Assembly (NCBI RefSeq): GCF_023702125.1
Contig: NZ_CP098415.1
Coordinates: 2,604,001 to 2,668,000, forward strand
Length of the DNA: 64,000 bases
Direction of reading: 5' to 3'
From: Halorubrum hochsteinianum
GTDB lineage: Archaea > Halobacteriota > Halobacteria > Halobacteriales > Haloferacaceae
This document shows, piece by piece, positions 54,288 to 63,929 of the stretch. The position numbers were made by a program, and so were the translations under genes. Under the pieces are notes generated by a model. It had not been told where the DNA came from. It was given only the letters and a program-made list of their open reading frames with translations, and did not search any database. Within the stretch, counting starts at the first letter, position 1. Each line of letters opens with the position of its first letter.

Positions 54288-54752
54288 ATGAGCGACGCTG
54301 CCGCCGGGTCTCCGGCACCGACCGCCGAGGAGGCCCTCCACACGACCCTCGACATGCCGTTCGACGACGCGGTGCCGTTCGTCCAGATCGAACACGAACT
54401 CGCCGACTTCGAGACGGTTCAGGTCACGCGGTTGGACCAGATGGTCGAGGGCATGCTCGGTCACGACGACGTCGAGCGGACGGCGCTGATCGTCGTCTGT
54501 CACCCGGAGATCGCGTACGACGCGCTCGGCATCGACCCGACGCTCGCCGGCATGCTCCCGTGTACGACCATCGTCTACGAGCGCGAGGGCGACGATCCGG
54601 TCCACGTCCACCACGTCTCGGCGACAAAGGCGATCCGCGATCTCGGCTGCGCCCCCTCGGAGTCGTCGGCCGACGTGGAGGCGCTCGTCGAGAAGACGGG
54701 CGAACTGATGACCGTCGTCTGGGAGAACATCGAGGAACACGGCACCGAGTAG
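54288..54752 (+). CDS. DUF302 domain protein
   Basis: A 154-residue cytosolic protein with a single DUF302 domain: TTLDMPFDDAVPFVQIEHEL, VTRLDQMVEGMLGHDDVERT, LIVVCHPEIAYDALGIDPTL, GMLPCTTIVYEREGDDPVHV. Related domains bind small ligands or metals and occur in oxidative or metal stress; no role is proven. The start is fixed by the strong Shine-Dalgarno upstream. It is divergent from the JAMM gene. Confidence 0.85.
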   Translation: MSDAAAGSPAPTAEEALHTTLDMPFDDAVPFVQIEHELADFETVQVTRLDQMVEGMLGHDDVERTALIVVCHPEIAYDALGIDPTLAGMLPCTTIVYEREGDDPVHVHHVSATKAIRDLGCAPSESSADVEALVEKTGELMTVVWENIEEHGTE

Positions 54753-54815
54753 GACCGACGCCGCACGCGACGTCGGGGCGAGAACCGGGGAGTTCGCGAC
54801 GGAACCGACGCGCCG

Positions 54816-55286
54816 TCAGCGTTCGATCCCTTCGACGCGCCGGAGCGCGCGCCGGACGTCGCCCGGCGTCGCGTACGGCCCGCCGCTCACGCGGTGGTCC
54901 GGCAGCAGGAGGGGGATCGGGTTGTCGGCCAGCGCGTCCCGCACCGTCGCCACGTCGTCGGCGTCGTTCGGGTCGAATCCGCTGAGCCGCGCGAGCCGGC
55001 TCACCGACACCTCCTCGCCGTAGGGAACGCTCCGGAGCGACTCCAGCACCGCCCGCTGGTCGGTCGGCACCGTCAGCCCGAGCGCGACCTCGGGGAACTC
55101 GTCGCGCTCGCCGCCGACGTACGCGCCGATGCGGTCCAACAGGTCGTGGTCGTCCTCCGCGTCGCCCGGCGGTTCGGCCGGGAACGACACCGAGATGACG
55201 CGGCCGCCAGCGAACCCCACCTGAACGGTGCGACCGATCTCGTCGAACTCCCGGGCATACACGCCGGAGGTACCCGACACGCTCAT
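54816..55286 (-). CDS. MGMT/Ogt-family protein with Asp in place of the catalytic Cys
   Basis: A 156-residue homologue of methylated-DNA cysteine methyltransferase. The C-terminal DNA-binding part is recognisable: LRSVPYGEEVSVSRLARLSG and ALADNPIPLLLPDHRVSGGP. The canonical IPCHRV reads LPDHRV, so the methyl-accepting Cys is Asp130, and there is no Cys in the protein. It cannot repair O6-alkylguanine by self-alkylation. Like ATL proteins, it may bind damage and call another pathway. The start may be 55286 (MSVSG) or 55295. Confidence 0.82.
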   Translation of the reverse strand: MSVSGTSGVYAREFDEIGRTVQVGFAGGRVISVSFPAEPPGDAEDDHDLLDRIGAYVGGERDEFPEVALGLTVPTDQRAVLESLRSVPYGEEVSVSRLARLSGFDPNDADDVATVRDALADNPIPLLLPDHRVSGGPYATPGDVRRALRRVEGIER

Positions 55287-55420
55287 ACCCTTCATTGGAC
55301 GGGTCGATTACTTAAAATATCGGCCGACAGTCGGCTAACGCCCGACGCGACGGACCGGACGGCGGAGCGGGGCCTCGGCTCGACCGGTCGGGTCCCCCGC
55401 AAGTCTTATGAACAGATACG

Positions 55421-55432
55421 TACATTAGTGTA
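55421..55432. promoter_or_regulatory. short palindrome in the trpCBA promoter
   Basis: TACA-TTAG-TGTA, 5 bp before the trpC ATG, downstream of TATA-like TCTTATGA (55404-55411). Weak evidence for a trp regulator site. Confidence 0.25.
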
Positions 55433-55437
55433 TAGTA

Positions 55438-56256
55438 ATGGACGATCCAGACGAGCTGGCACCGGCGGTCAGATCGATCCTGTCCGCCGCTCGCGAACGC
55501 GGGGGGTCACGACCGAGCGAGCGGGTCTCGGTCTCGCCCCGCGACATCGACGTCGCGTTGGAGCGCGCCGAGGCCGACGGGCGCGTCCCGCTCATCGCCG
55601 AGGTGAAACCGACCAGTCCGACCACCGAGGGGGCCCGGGAGGACGACCCGGTCGCGCTCGCGGAGGGGATGGTCGCGGGCGGCGCGGCCGCCCTGAGCGT
55701 GCTCACCGAGCCGGACCACTTCGGCGGGAGCGTCGGCACCCTCGAACGCGTGCGCGACGCCGTCGACGTGCCGGTCCTGCGGAAGGACTTCGTCGTCGAC
55801 GAGGCCCAGCTCGACGCCGTCGAGAGCGACCTCGTCCTGCTCATCGCCCGCTTCGTCGGCGACGACCTCGCGGACCTGCTCGCGGCCGCCCGCGACCGCG
55901 GCTTCAGGGTCCTCGTCGAGGTCCACGACCGCGAGGAGTTGGCGCGCGCGCTCGACGCGGGCGCGAAAACGGTCGGCGTCAACAACCGCGACCTCGCTGA
56001 GCTGGTCGTCGACCTCGGAACCTTCGAGTCCGTGGCGCGCCACGTCCCGGACGAGGTGACGCTGATCGCGGAAAGCGGCATCGAGTCGCCCGCCGACGTC
56101 CGTCGGATGCGCGCGGCCGGCGCGGACGCGCTCCTCGTCGGCAGCGCGATCATGGACGGCGACGTCGAGGCGAACACGCGCGAACTGGTGCGGGCGGAGG
56201 CGGACGGCGACGCGGACGGCGAGGACCACCGAGACACCACGGAACACCCAACATGA
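55438..56256 (+). CDS. trpC: indole-3-glycerol phosphate synthase TrpC
   Basis: A 272-residue TIM barrel that decarboxylates and closes CdRP to indole-glycerol phosphate. [20 protein letters not shown] carries the first catalytic Lys, [40 protein letters not shown] the second Lys, [40 protein letters not shown], and [16 protein letters not shown] the phosphate site. First gene of trpCBA, overlapping trpB by 4 bp. Confidence 0.95.
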   Translation: MDDPDELAPAVRSILSAARERGGSRPSERVSVSPRDIDVALERAEADGRVPLIAEVKPTSPTTEGAREDDPVALAEGMVAGGAAALSVLTEPDHFGGSVGTLERVRDAVDVPVLRKDFVVDEAQLDAVESDLVLLIARFVGDDLADLLAAARDRGFRVLVEVHDREELARALDAGAKTVGVNNRDLAELVVDLGTFESVARHVPDEVTLIAESGIESPADVRRMRAAGADALLVGSAIMDGDVEANTRELVRAEADGDADGEDHRDTTEHPT

Positions 56257-57557
56257 GCGAGACCGACACGCGGACGACGGAGGAAACGGAGACGGCGCGA
56301 CGCCCCGGCCGCGAGCGCGGCCGCGACGACGGGAAGTTCGGCCGCTACGGCGGCCAGTACGTCCCCGAGGCGCTGATGCCGGCCATCGAGGAGCTGACCG
56401 ACGCCTACGAGCGCTACGTCCTGAACAACGAGGACGGGTTCATGGAGGAGTTCCGCGAGCGCCTCGCGGACTTCGGCGGGCGGCCGACCCCGCTCCAGCG
56501 CGCCGACCGGCTCTCGGAGCGCTACGACACGGAGGTGTACCTCAAGCGCGAGGACCTCCTCCACGGCGGCGCGCACAAGCTGAACAACGCGCTGGGACAG
56601 GTCCTCTTGGCGAAGTACATGGGCAAAGAGCGCATCATCGCGGAGACCGGGGCCGGCCAGCACGGCACCGCGACGGCGATGGCGGCCGCCCACCTCGACA
56701 TGCCCTGTACGATCTACATGGGCGAGCGTGACATCAACCGCCAGCGCCCCAACGTGTTCCGGATGAAGCTCAACGGCTCGGAGGTGAAGCCGGTGACGAC
56801 GGGCCGCGGGACGCTGAAGGAGGCCATCTCCGAGACGATGCGCGACTGGGCCGAGACGGTCGAGGACACCCACTACGTGATCGGCTCCATCGTCGGTCCG
56901 CACCCCTTCCCGGTGATGGTCCGCGACTTCCAGGCGGTCATCTCCGAGGAGGCCCGCGAGCAGGCGATAGAGAAGACCGGCGGGCTCCCGACCGACGTGG
57001 TCGCCTGCGCGGGCGGCGGCTCGAACACGATGGGCACGTTCGCACACTTCGTCGACGACGAGGACGTCGCGCTCCACGCGGTCGAGGCCGGCGGCTCGAC
57101 GCTGGAGGTCGACGAGGAGGCGGGCGTCGCGCCCAACTCCGCGTCGCTGTTCGCCGGCGAGGAGGGCGTCCTCCACGGGGCACGCACGAAGCTGCTTCAG
57201 GACTCGGACGGACAGATCATGGAGAGCCACTCGGTGTCCTCCGGGCTCGACTACGCCGGCGTCGGCCCGGAGCTCGCGTACCTCGTCGACGAGGAGCGCG
57301 TCGACCCGGTCGCGGTCGACGACGACGCCGCCTTGGAGGGGTTCCACCGACTCTCGAACACCGAGGGGATCATCCCCGCGCTGGAGACGGCCCACGCGTT
57401 CGGCTACCTCGAAGCGCACCACGAGGACCTCGGCGAGCGCGTGGTCGTGAACGTCTCCGGGCGCGGCGACAAGGACCTCGACGCCGCCATCGAGGAGACC
57501 GATCAGCGCGACGTGGCGAACGCGCCCGACATGTCGATGTTCACGGGGGGAATGTAG
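56253..57557 (+). CDS. trpB: tryptophan synthase beta chain TrpB
   Basis: A 434-residue PLP enzyme joining indole and serine. [40 protein letters not shown] with the PLP Lys, [20 protein letters not shown] with the catalytic Glu, [20 protein letters not shown] phosphate loop, and [20 protein letters not shown]. About 30 charged residues precede the fold. Directly followed by trpA with no gap. TrpB1-type, fitting a paired alpha subunit. Confidence 0.96.
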   Translation: MSETDTRTTEETETARRPGRERGRDDGKFGRYGGQYVPEALMPAIEELTDAYERYVLNNEDGFMEEFRERLADFGGRPTPLQRADRLSERYDTEVYLKREDLLHGGAHKLNNALGQVLLAKYMGKERIIAETGAGQHGTATAMAAAHLDMPCTIYMGERDINRQRPNVFRMKLNGSEVKPVTTGRGTLKEAISETMRDWAETVEDTHYVIGSIVGPHPFPVMVRDFQAVISEEAREQAIEKTGGLPTDVVACAGGGSNTMGTFAHFVDDEDVALHAVEAGGSTLEVDEEAGVAPNSASLFAGEEGVLHGARTKLLQDSDGQIMESHSVSSGLDYAGVGPELAYLVDEERVDPVAVDDDAALEGFHRLSNTEGIIPALETAHAFGYLEAHHEDLGERVVVNVSGRGDKDLDAAIEETDQRDVANAPDMSMFTGGM

Positions 57558-58403
57558 ATGGCCAATTCCGACGCGCTCGACGCGGCGTTCGCGGACGGGC
57601 CGGCGTACGTCCCGTACCTCGTCGTCGGCGACCCCGACTACGAGTCGTCGACGGCGTACGTTGAGGCGCTCGACCGCGGCGGCGCGGACGTGATCGAACT
57701 CGGCCTCCCCTTCTCGGAGCCCATCGCGGAGGGGTCGACGATCCAGGAGGCGCTCGTCCGCTCGCTCGACGCGGGGATGACGCCCGACCGCTTCTTCGCG
57801 TTCGCGGAGGATCTGGAGGTCGACGCCGCGCTGGTGTGTATGACCTATTACAACCTCATCTATCAGTACGGCAAGGGCGAGGGTCCCCGTCCGTTCGTCG
57901 AGCGCGCGGCCGCCGCCGGCATTCAGGGGCTCGTCGTCCCCGACCTCCCCGCCGAGGAGGCCGACCCGCTCCGCGAGGCGTGCGACGAGTTCGGGCTGGA
58001 CCTGATCTTCATCGTCGCCCCGACGACGCGCGGCGACCGGCTGGACCGGATGATGGCGAACGTCTCCGGCTACGTGTACGTTCAGGCGCGCTTGGGGACC
58101 ACGGGCGCTCGCGACGACGTGTCGGACCAGACGACGGCGAGCCTCGACCGCCTCGGCGGGTACGACGTGCCGAAGGCGGTCGGGTTCGGCATCTCGACGG
58201 GCGACCACGCGGAGCGGATCGTCGCGGGCGGCGCGGACGGGATCATCGTCGGCTCGGCGCTCGTCGACGTGGTCGCCGAGGGCGTCGCGGAGGATCTGTC
58301 GACCGCCGAGGTCGCCGACCGATTAGAGGCGCTCTCCCGTGAATTGAAGCAGGGAGCCGAGCGCGGCCACCGCTCGCGGACCGGGACCGTCGAGTCCGCC
58401 TGA
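57558..58403 (+). CDS. trpA: tryptophan synthase alpha chain TrpA
   Basis: A 281-residue TIM barrel cleaving indole-glycerol phosphate to indole. The catalytic Glu is in [20 protein letters not shown]; the second acid, Asp60 in enteric TrpA, is Glu here (AEG for ADG), and SDP reads [68 protein letters not shown] and [18 protein letters not shown] complete the site. The ATG follows the trpB stop directly. It ends the operon; aroA' follows after 81 bp. Confidence 0.95.
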   Translation: MANSDALDAAFADGPAYVPYLVVGDPDYESSTAYVEALDRGGADVIELGLPFSEPIAEGSTIQEALVRSLDAGMTPDRFFAFAEDLEVDAALVCMTYYNLIYQYGKGEGPRPFVERAAAAGIQGLVVPDLPAEEADPLREACDEFGLDLIFIVAPTTRGDRLDRMMANVSGYVYVQARLGTTGARDDVSDQTTASLDRLGGYDVPKAVGFGISTGDHAERIVAGGADGIIVGSALVDVVAEGVAEDLSTAEVADRLEALSRELKQGAERGHRSRTGTVESA

Positions 58404-58484
58404 GACGAAAACGACCCAATACGTCCCCGAACGAAACCCACTTACCTCCGATTGCCACACGCTCACACAACGACCGATCTCACC

Positions 58485-59276
58485 ATGACAGCAGGACTCT
58501 CGGCACGACTCGACCGCATCTCCACGAACGACCGATACCTCATCGTCCCGATGGACCACGGGATCACGATGGGCGCAGTCGAGGGGCTCGTCGACATCGA
58601 GTCGACGATCGACGGCGTCACCAGCGGCGGCGCGGACGCGGTGCTCACCCAGCGCGGCATCGCGGAGCGCGTCCACCCCAACAAGAACGACGCGGGGTAC
58701 ATCGTCCACGTCAACGGCTCGACGACGATCGGGCCGGACGAACAGGACAAGCGGGTCACCGCCACCGCCGAGGACGCGGTCCGCGCGGGCGCTGACGCCG
58801 TCTCGTTCCACATCAACGTCGGTTCCGACCACGAGCCAGACCAGATCGAGGAGCTGGCGGAGCTGACCGCGGACGCCGAGCGGCTCGGGCTGCCGGTCCT
58901 CGCGATGGCGTACGCGCGCGGCCCGGGCGTCGACAGCACCGACCCCGAGTCGCTCGGTCACGCCGTCCGGCTCGCCGAGGAGCTCGGCGCGGACGTGGTG
59001 AAGACGGGCTACTCCGGCGACGGCGACTCCTTCGCGCGGGTGACGGAGTCGACCCGGCTGCCGGTCGTCATCGCCGGCGGCTCGAAGGGGACCGACCGCG
59101 AGACGGTGGAGATGGTCCGCGGCGCGATGGACGGCGACGCCGCCGGCGTGTCGATGGGTCGGTCGATCTTCCAGCACGACGACCCCGAGGGGATCGCCCG
59201 CGCGGTCTCCGCCATCGTCCACGACGACGCCTCGGTCGAGGAGGCGCTCCGCGCGGGCGGCTTCGTCGAGGCGTAG
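58485..59276 (+). CDS. aroA': 2-amino-3,7-dideoxy-D-threo-hept-6-ulosonate synthase (AroA')
   Basis: A 263-residue class I aldolase of the archaeal alternative shikimate entry (MJ0400 type), which joins 6-deoxy-5-ketofructose phosphate and aspartate semialdehyde. RYLIVPMDHGITMGAVEGLV, HPNKNDAGYIVHVNGSTTIG, VSFHINVGSDHEPDQIEELA, VLAMAYARGPGVDSTDPESL, the Schiff-base Lys in ADVVKTGYSGDGDSF, and VVIAGGSKGTDRETVEM. The trp genes upstream and aroB' downstream fix its role. Fructose-bisphosphate aldolase is the related alternative. Confidence 0.88.
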   Translation: MTAGLSARLDRISTNDRYLIVPMDHGITMGAVEGLVDIESTIDGVTSGGADAVLTQRGIAERVHPNKNDAGYIVHVNGSTTIGPDEQDKRVTATAEDAVRAGADAVSFHINVGSDHEPDQIEELAELTADAERLGLPVLAMAYARGPGVDSTDPESLGHAVRLAEELGADVVKTGYSGDGDSFARVTESTRLPVVIAGGSKGTDRETVEMVRGAMDGDAAGVSMGRSIFQHDDPEGIARAVSAIVHDDASVEEALRAGGFVEA

Positions 59277-59300
59277 CGCGCTCCCTTTCCTAGTTCCGAG

Positions 59301-60857
59301 TTAACAGGCGGCGTGAATTTGCTCTTCCACCCGCGGTTCTCCGACCGGTCCGTCCGGGTCGACGGGCTGTTCGACGTGGAAGACGGTCACGGACGACAGG
59401 TCGCGGTCCGACCGCTCGCAGACGTACGACGCCACCGGTCGGTACCGCGACTCGCCCGCGTCCTTCATCCTGAACCCGAACTGGTGCCAGAGGGTCGTCG
59501 GATACGTCGCCGCCGCGTCCGGCGGCCGGTCGAACGCGACCGCCCCGCCGTCCCGCACGTCGATCGCGTCGCCCGATTCGAGCGTCCCGCGGACGACGTA
59601 CCAGCCGGAGGCGTCGGGCGGGTTCGGCGCGAAGAACGACCAGCTCGCCTCCGACAGCTCGCCCGCCGGCTCCGACGCCGGGAGGTCGACGAGCCCGACG
59701 CCCGCGGCCTGCCACCACACCAATGCGAGGAAAAAGCCAACGAGCAGCAGGGCGGCTCCGGCTCGAAGCCCGCGACGGATTCGGGGTTCGACCGGGAACG
59801 CGGACCCGGCCGCCTTCCCGGGGCCATCCGTTCCGCCGTCGCCACGTCCGCCGTCGCCGCTCCCGCCGCCAGCGCGCCCGCCGTCGCTCCGGGCGGTGTG
59901 CCCAGTCGACCGGCCGGGAACGGGGAGCTCCGACCCGGCCGTCTCGACGTGGTCCCAGACGCGGGGCGGCAGGAACAGCAGCAGGACCGAGACCATGACG
60001 AACGGGAACACGGCGAGCCGCATCGTCGCGGCCATGCCGAGGTGCGCGGCGACGAACGCGAGCGCGACTCCCGTCCTCAGCCGTCCGGTCGCGGCGACCA
60101 GCAGGACGGACGCCGAGAGGAGGGCGATCCAGAGCCAGTTCACCGCCGCGAGGACCGCGGCGTGATCGGCGACGAGCGGGCCGAGTCCCACGGTGAACTC
60201 CCCCAACTGGAAGATCCGGGGGACCGCGACGCCCGAGACCCACGCGTCGCTCCGGTACTTCGAGACCGCGTTCGCCGCGTAGATGGACACGAGCGTCAGC
60301 AGCGTGACGGCCGTGCCGACCGAACAGGCCCGCCGTTCGACGACGCCGCTCCCACGGCTCCCGCCGAGCGACCAGCGGGCGTCGAGCGGGAGGAAGAGGC
60401 TCACGAAGAGGAACACGACCAGAATCGTGTTCCCGCCGTTGATCGCGTACGGGTTCCGGGCGTACAGCGACGCGAGCAGGACGACGGAGACGCCCGTCGC
60501 CGCCCGGGTTCGATAGCCGACGAGCAGGCAGACGGCGGCGAGGGCGGCGACGGCGATCAGTCCGGTCTGTACCCGCGCCGAACCGGAGAGCGCGTGGATC
60601 GAAACGTCGTCCAACAGCGGGTACGCCTCGGCGAGCGTCGACCGCGGCAGGACGCCGGCGTCCGTGTAGAACGGCACCACGCCCGGGAGCCGATAGACCA
60701 GCAGGTCGGCGAGGAGGAGGAGGGCCAGCGCGACCCTGAAGACGCCGAGCGCCCGCGGATCGATCCCGAGGTAGGGTGCGGCGCGCTCGCGGAGGGGGTC
60801 GCGCGCCGCCGCCCATCGGGAACCCGCCTTCGACAGCCGCTGCCGTGGTGGCGTCAT
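59301..60857 (-). CDS. HTTM-domain membrane protein
   Basis: A 518-residue protein whose first 330 residues form the HTTM (vitamin-K gamma-carboxylase-like) membrane domain with about eight helices: GVFRVALALLLLADLLVYRL, VVPFYTDAGVLPRSTLAEAY, SLYARNPYAINGGNTILVVF, LVSIYAANAVSKYRSDAWV. After an acidic Gly/Ser linker the end is soluble (FRMKDAGESRYRPVASYVCE). No carboxylase substrate is known in haloarchaea. It lies antisense between aroA' and aroB' with its stop 25 bp from aroA'. Confidence 0.85.
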   Translation of the reverse strand: MTPPRQRLSKAGSRWAAARDPLRERAAPYLGIDPRALGVFRVALALLLLADLLVYRLPGVVPFYTDAGVLPRSTLAEAYPLLDDVSIHALSGSARVQTGLIAVAALAAVCLLVGYRTRAATGVSVVLLASLYARNPYAINGGNTILVVFLFVSLFLPLDARWSLGGSRGSGVVERRACSVGTAVTLLTLVSIYAANAVSKYRSDAWVSGVAVPRIFQLGEFTVGLGPLVADHAAVLAAVNWLWIALLSASVLLVAATGRLRTGVALAFVAAHLGMAATMRLAVFPFVMVSVLLLFLPPRVWDHVETAGSELPVPGRSTGHTARSDGGRAGGGSGDGGRGDGGTDGPGKAAGSAFPVEPRIRRGLRAGAALLLVGFFLALVWWQAAGVGLVDLPASEPAGELSEASWSFFAPNPPDASGWYVVRGTLESGDAIDVRDGGAVAFDRPPDAAATYPTTLWHQFGFRMKDAGESRYRPVASYVCERSDRDLSSVTVFHVEQPVDPDGPVGEPRVEEQIHAAC

Positions 60858-60982
60858 CCGGTAATCTAACTCAAACGAAACGAGTTGACTGATAAGTGCT
60901 TTGTCGTCGGTGCGCCGCGCTGCCGGCCGCAACGCGCGACCCTTCCGCAGTTTTCAAGCCGGCGCGCCGTGAGGTTCCGACA

Positions 60983-62155
60983 ATGACACGCACGGTCTGG
61001 GTCAAAGCCGACGGCGACGTCGGCGACTGGGAGGCGCGCAAGCGACGGGTCACGGCCGCCATCGAGGCCGGGGCGGACTGGGTCCTCGTCGACGAGCAGG
61101 ACGTCGGGCGCGTCCGGGAGCTCGGCGACGTCAACGTCGCGGCGTTCCGCTCCGACGCCGACGTGATCGACGACGCCGAGAGCGACGCCGAGGCCGACGC
61201 GTACTTCGTCGGGAAGGGCGGCGAGGGCGACGGAACGATCGCGATGCCCGACGACCTCTCGGGGTCGGCGGACCTGACGACGCTCCGCCGGCGCGATGAC
61301 CGCGCGCAGGGCGCGTACGTCCGCGTCCTCGGGACCGAGTACGAGGCGTTCGCGGAGGCCGCGGCCGACGACGCCGAGTTCACCGTGATCGTCGGCGAGG
61401 ACTGGTCCATCATCCCGCTGGAGAACCTGATCGCCCGGGTCGGCGAGGAGACGCACCTCGTCGCGGGCGCGACCACCGCCGCGGAGGCCCGGACCGCCTT
61501 CGAGACGCTTGAGATCGGCGCGGACGGCGTCCTCCTCGACGCGGACGACCCCGACGAGATCCGCGGCGCGGTCGAGGCCCGCGACGCGGCCGACCGCGAG
61601 ACGCTCGACCTCTCGTACGCCGAGGTGACGGAGGTCGAGCAGACCGGGATGGCTGACCGCGTCTGTATCGACACGGGGTCGCTGATGGACGACACCGAGG
61701 GGATGTTAGTCGGCTCGATGTCGCGCGGGCTCTTCTTCGTCCACGCCGAGACCGCGGAGTCGCCGTACGTCGCCTCCCGCCCGTTCCGCGTGAACGCGGG
61801 CGCGGTCCACGCGTACGTCCGCAACGCCGAGGGCGGCACCAACTACCTCGCGGAGCTGTCGAGCGGCGACGAGGTCCAGCTCGTCGACACCGACGGCAAC
61901 ACCCGCGAGGCGGTGGTAGGCCGGGTGAAGATAGAGAAGCGCCCGATGTTCCGGATTCAGGCGGAGGTCGAGACGGACGAGGGGACCGACCGCATCGAGA
62001 CGCTCATCCAGAACGCCGAGACTGTGAAGATCGCCACGAGCGAGGGCCGCAAGGCGGTCACCGAGGTCGAGCCGGGCGACGAGGCGCTCGTCTACTACGA
62101 GGACGTGGCGCGCCACTTCGGCGAGGCCGTAGAGGAGAGCATCATCGAGAAGTGA
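60983..62155 (+). CDS. aroB': 3-dehydroquinate synthase II (AroB')
   Basis: A 390-residue archaeal enzyme (MJ1249 type) that oxidatively deaminates and cyclises the AroA' product to 3-dehydroquinate. TRTVWVKADGDVGDWEARKR, DWSIIPLENLIARVGEETHL, LDLSYAEVTEVEQTGMADRV, VCIDTGSLMDDTEGMLVGSM, SPYVASRPFRVNAGAVHAYV, GGTNYLAELSSGDEVQLVDT and VGRVKIEKRPMFRIQAEVE are family blocks. It pairs with aroA', replacing DAHP synthase and AroB. The next gene converges on it. Confidence 0.93.
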   Translation: MTRTVWVKADGDVGDWEARKRRVTAAIEAGADWVLVDEQDVGRVRELGDVNVAAFRSDADVIDDAESDAEADAYFVGKGGEGDGTIAMPDDLSGSADLTTLRRRDDRAQGAYVRVLGTEYEAFAEAAADDAEFTVIVGEDWSIIPLENLIARVGEETHLVAGATTAAEARTAFETLEIGADGVLLDADDPDEIRGAVEARDAADRETLDLSYAEVTEVEQTGMADRVCIDTGSLMDDTEGMLVGSMSRGLFFVHAETAESPYVASRPFRVNAGAVHAYVRNAEGGTNYLAELSSGDEVQLVDTDGNTREAVVGRVKIEKRPMFRIQAEVETDEGTDRIETLIQNAETVKIATSEGRKAVTEVEPGDEALVYYEDVARHFGEAVEESIIEK

Positions 62156-62159
62156 GCGG

Positions 62160-62345
62160 CCTCCCTCCGGTCGGCCGCTAGCAACGAGCGGGCCTGTGGC
62201 CCGCGAGTAGCGGGGTCGACTACACGGGAGACCACGTCTGGCGAGCGATGTCGCCGCTGGCGACGAGCGGTGTCCGCCACGCGTGCTGACTCGCGGTCGC
62301 CGAGGGCGACCGCTCGCAGGCACGCGCCACCGCAGTATCGACTCT
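62160..62345. other. intergenic hairpin-rich region between convergent genes
   Basis: It holds at least two perfect hairpins: GCGGGCC-TGT-GGCCCGC (62188-62204) and GCGGTCGCC-GAG-GGCGACCGC (62293-62313), plus a weaker TCGCC-GCT-GGCGA. It lies between the aroB' stop and the carboxypeptidase stop. It may be a two-sided terminator or a dispersed repeat. No gene seen. Confidence 0.55.
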
Positions 62346-62393
62346 CCGCCACACGCGATTGTTTATAAAGAACGCAGAAACGGCTGAAGCTGT

Positions 62394-63929
62394 TTAAATT
62401 CCGTACAGCTCGCCGTACTTCTCGTCGACGTAGTCGAGGAACGCGTCGGCGGTGAAGTCCTCGCCGGTCGCGCGCTTCACGAGCTCGTTCGTCTCGTAGC
62501 GGGAGCCGTGCCGATGGACGTTCTCGCCGAGCCAGTCGTGGAGGTCGTCGAAGTCGCCCTCCGCGATCTTCGCGTCGAGGTCGTCGATGTCGTCCTCGGC
62601 GGCCGCGAACAGCTGTGCGGCCATCACGGAGCCGAGCGAGTAGGTCGGGAAGTAGCCGAAGTTGCCGTGGCTCCAGTGGATGTCCTGAAGGCAGCCCTCG
62701 CTGTCGGTCTCCGGCCGGATGCCGAGGTACTCCTCGTACTTGTCGTTCCACACCTCGGGCACGTCCTCGACGTCGAGGTCGCCGCGGATCAGGTCGCGCT
62801 CGATCTCGAACCGGATCACGATGTGGAGGTGGTAGGTGAGCTCGTCGGCCTCGACCCGGATGAAGTTGTCCTCGTACACCTGGTTGAACGCCTCGTAGGC
62901 ATCCCGGACGGTGGCGTCGTCGGTCTGCGGGAAGTGCTCCTGGAAGACGGGGAGGAACCGCTCCCAGAACGCCTCGCTGCGCCCGACGTGGTTCTCCCAG
63001 AGCCGGGACTGCGACTCGTGGACCGAGAGGTCGCGGGACTGGCCGAGCGGCGTGCCGAAGTGCTCCTGCGGGAGCCCGAGGTTGTACTGGGCGTGGCCGA
63101 ACTCGTGGATCGTCGAGCCGACCGCACCGAGCGGGTCGGTCTCGTCGAACCGGGTGGTCACGCGGCAGTCGAACTGGTTGCCGGAGGTGAACGGGTGCGA
63201 GGAGACGTCGAGGCGGCCGCGGTCGAAGTCGTAGCCGACGAGCTCCAGCGCCTCCCGGGAGAGTTCCTCCTGGGTCTCCTCGTCGAACGTGCCCTCGAAG
63301 GTGTCGACCGCGAGCTCGACATCGGAGTCGCGGATGTCGTCGATCATCGGGACGAGCGCCTCTCGGAGCTCGGTGAGGATCGACTCGGCGCGCTCCATCG
63401 ACAGGCAGGGCTCGAACTCCTCGAAGAGGACCTCGTAGGGGTCGCGGTCGGGGTCGATGTGCTCCGCGTACTCGCGTTTCAGCTCGACGTGCTTCTCGAG
63501 ATGCGGGGCGAACGTTTCGAAGTCGTCCTCGGCCTTCGCCTCCTCCCACGCCTGGAGCGCCTCGGAGCCGGTCTCCGAGATCTCCTCGACGAGGTCGACC
63601 GGGACCGCGTCGGCGCGCTCGTACTCGCGTCGGACCTCGCGGACGACCGCGGCCTGCTCGTCCGTGAGGTCGGCGTCGTCCAGCTCGTCGAGCAGCTCGC
63701 CGGTCTCGTCGTCGGTGACCATGTCGTGGTGGACCGAGGAAAGCGCCGAGAGCTGCTTCGACCGGGCGGGCGTGCCGCCCTCCGGCATCATCACCTGCTG
63801 GTCCCAGCCGAGGACGCCGGAGGCGCTGCCGACCGCGTTCCACCGCTGGACGCGGTCGAGGAGGGCGTCGTATGCGTCCGGTGCGTCAGACGCGTCGTCC
63901 GTGTCGTCTGCCGTGGCTTCCGTTGCCAT
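62394..63929 (-). CDS. M32 carboxypeptidase (carboxypeptidase Taq)
   Basis: A 511-residue all-helical zinc carboxypeptidase. The N-terminus ALLDRVQRWNAVGSASGVLG, WDQQVMMPEGGTPARSKQLS, the zinc motif HEFGH in GSTIHEFGHAQYNLGLPQEH, GRSEAFWERFLPVFQEHFPQ, FIRVEADELTYHLHIVIRFE, and the close DIHWSHGNFGYFPTYSLGSV. It releases C-terminal residues from peptides in the cytosol. Full length, stand-alone; start ATG at 63929. A 19-residue acidic lead (ATADDTDDASDAPDAYD) precedes the fold. Confidence 0.93.
   Translation of the reverse strand: MATEATADDTDDASDAPDAYDALLDRVQRWNAVGSASGVLGWDQQVMMPEGGTPARSKQLSALSSVHHDMVTDDETGELLDELDDADLTDEQAAVVREVRREYERADAVPVDLVEEISETGSEALQAWEEAKAEDDFETFAPHLEKHVELKREYAEHIDPDRDPYEVLFEEFEPCLSMERAESILTELREALVPMIDDIRDSDVELAVDTFEGTFDEETQEELSREALELVGYDFDRGRLDVSSHPFTSGNQFDCRVTTRFDETDPLGAVGSTIHEFGHAQYNLGLPQEHFGTPLGQSRDLSVHESQSRLWENHVGRSEAFWERFLPVFQEHFPQTDDATVRDAYEAFNQVYEDNFIRVEADELTYHLHIVIRFEIERDLIRGDLDVEDVPEVWNDKYEEYLGIRPETDSEGCLQDIHWSHGNFGYFPTYSLGSVMAAQLFAAAEDDIDDLDAKIAEGDFDDLHDWLGENVHRHGSRYETNELVKRATGEDFTADAFLDYVDEKYGELYGI

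Noticed and set aside
55425-58208. Long minus-strand frame opposite trpCBA
   Set aside because: The three trp genes on the plus strand are certain; the antisense frame is open only because of codon bias in high-GC DNA.
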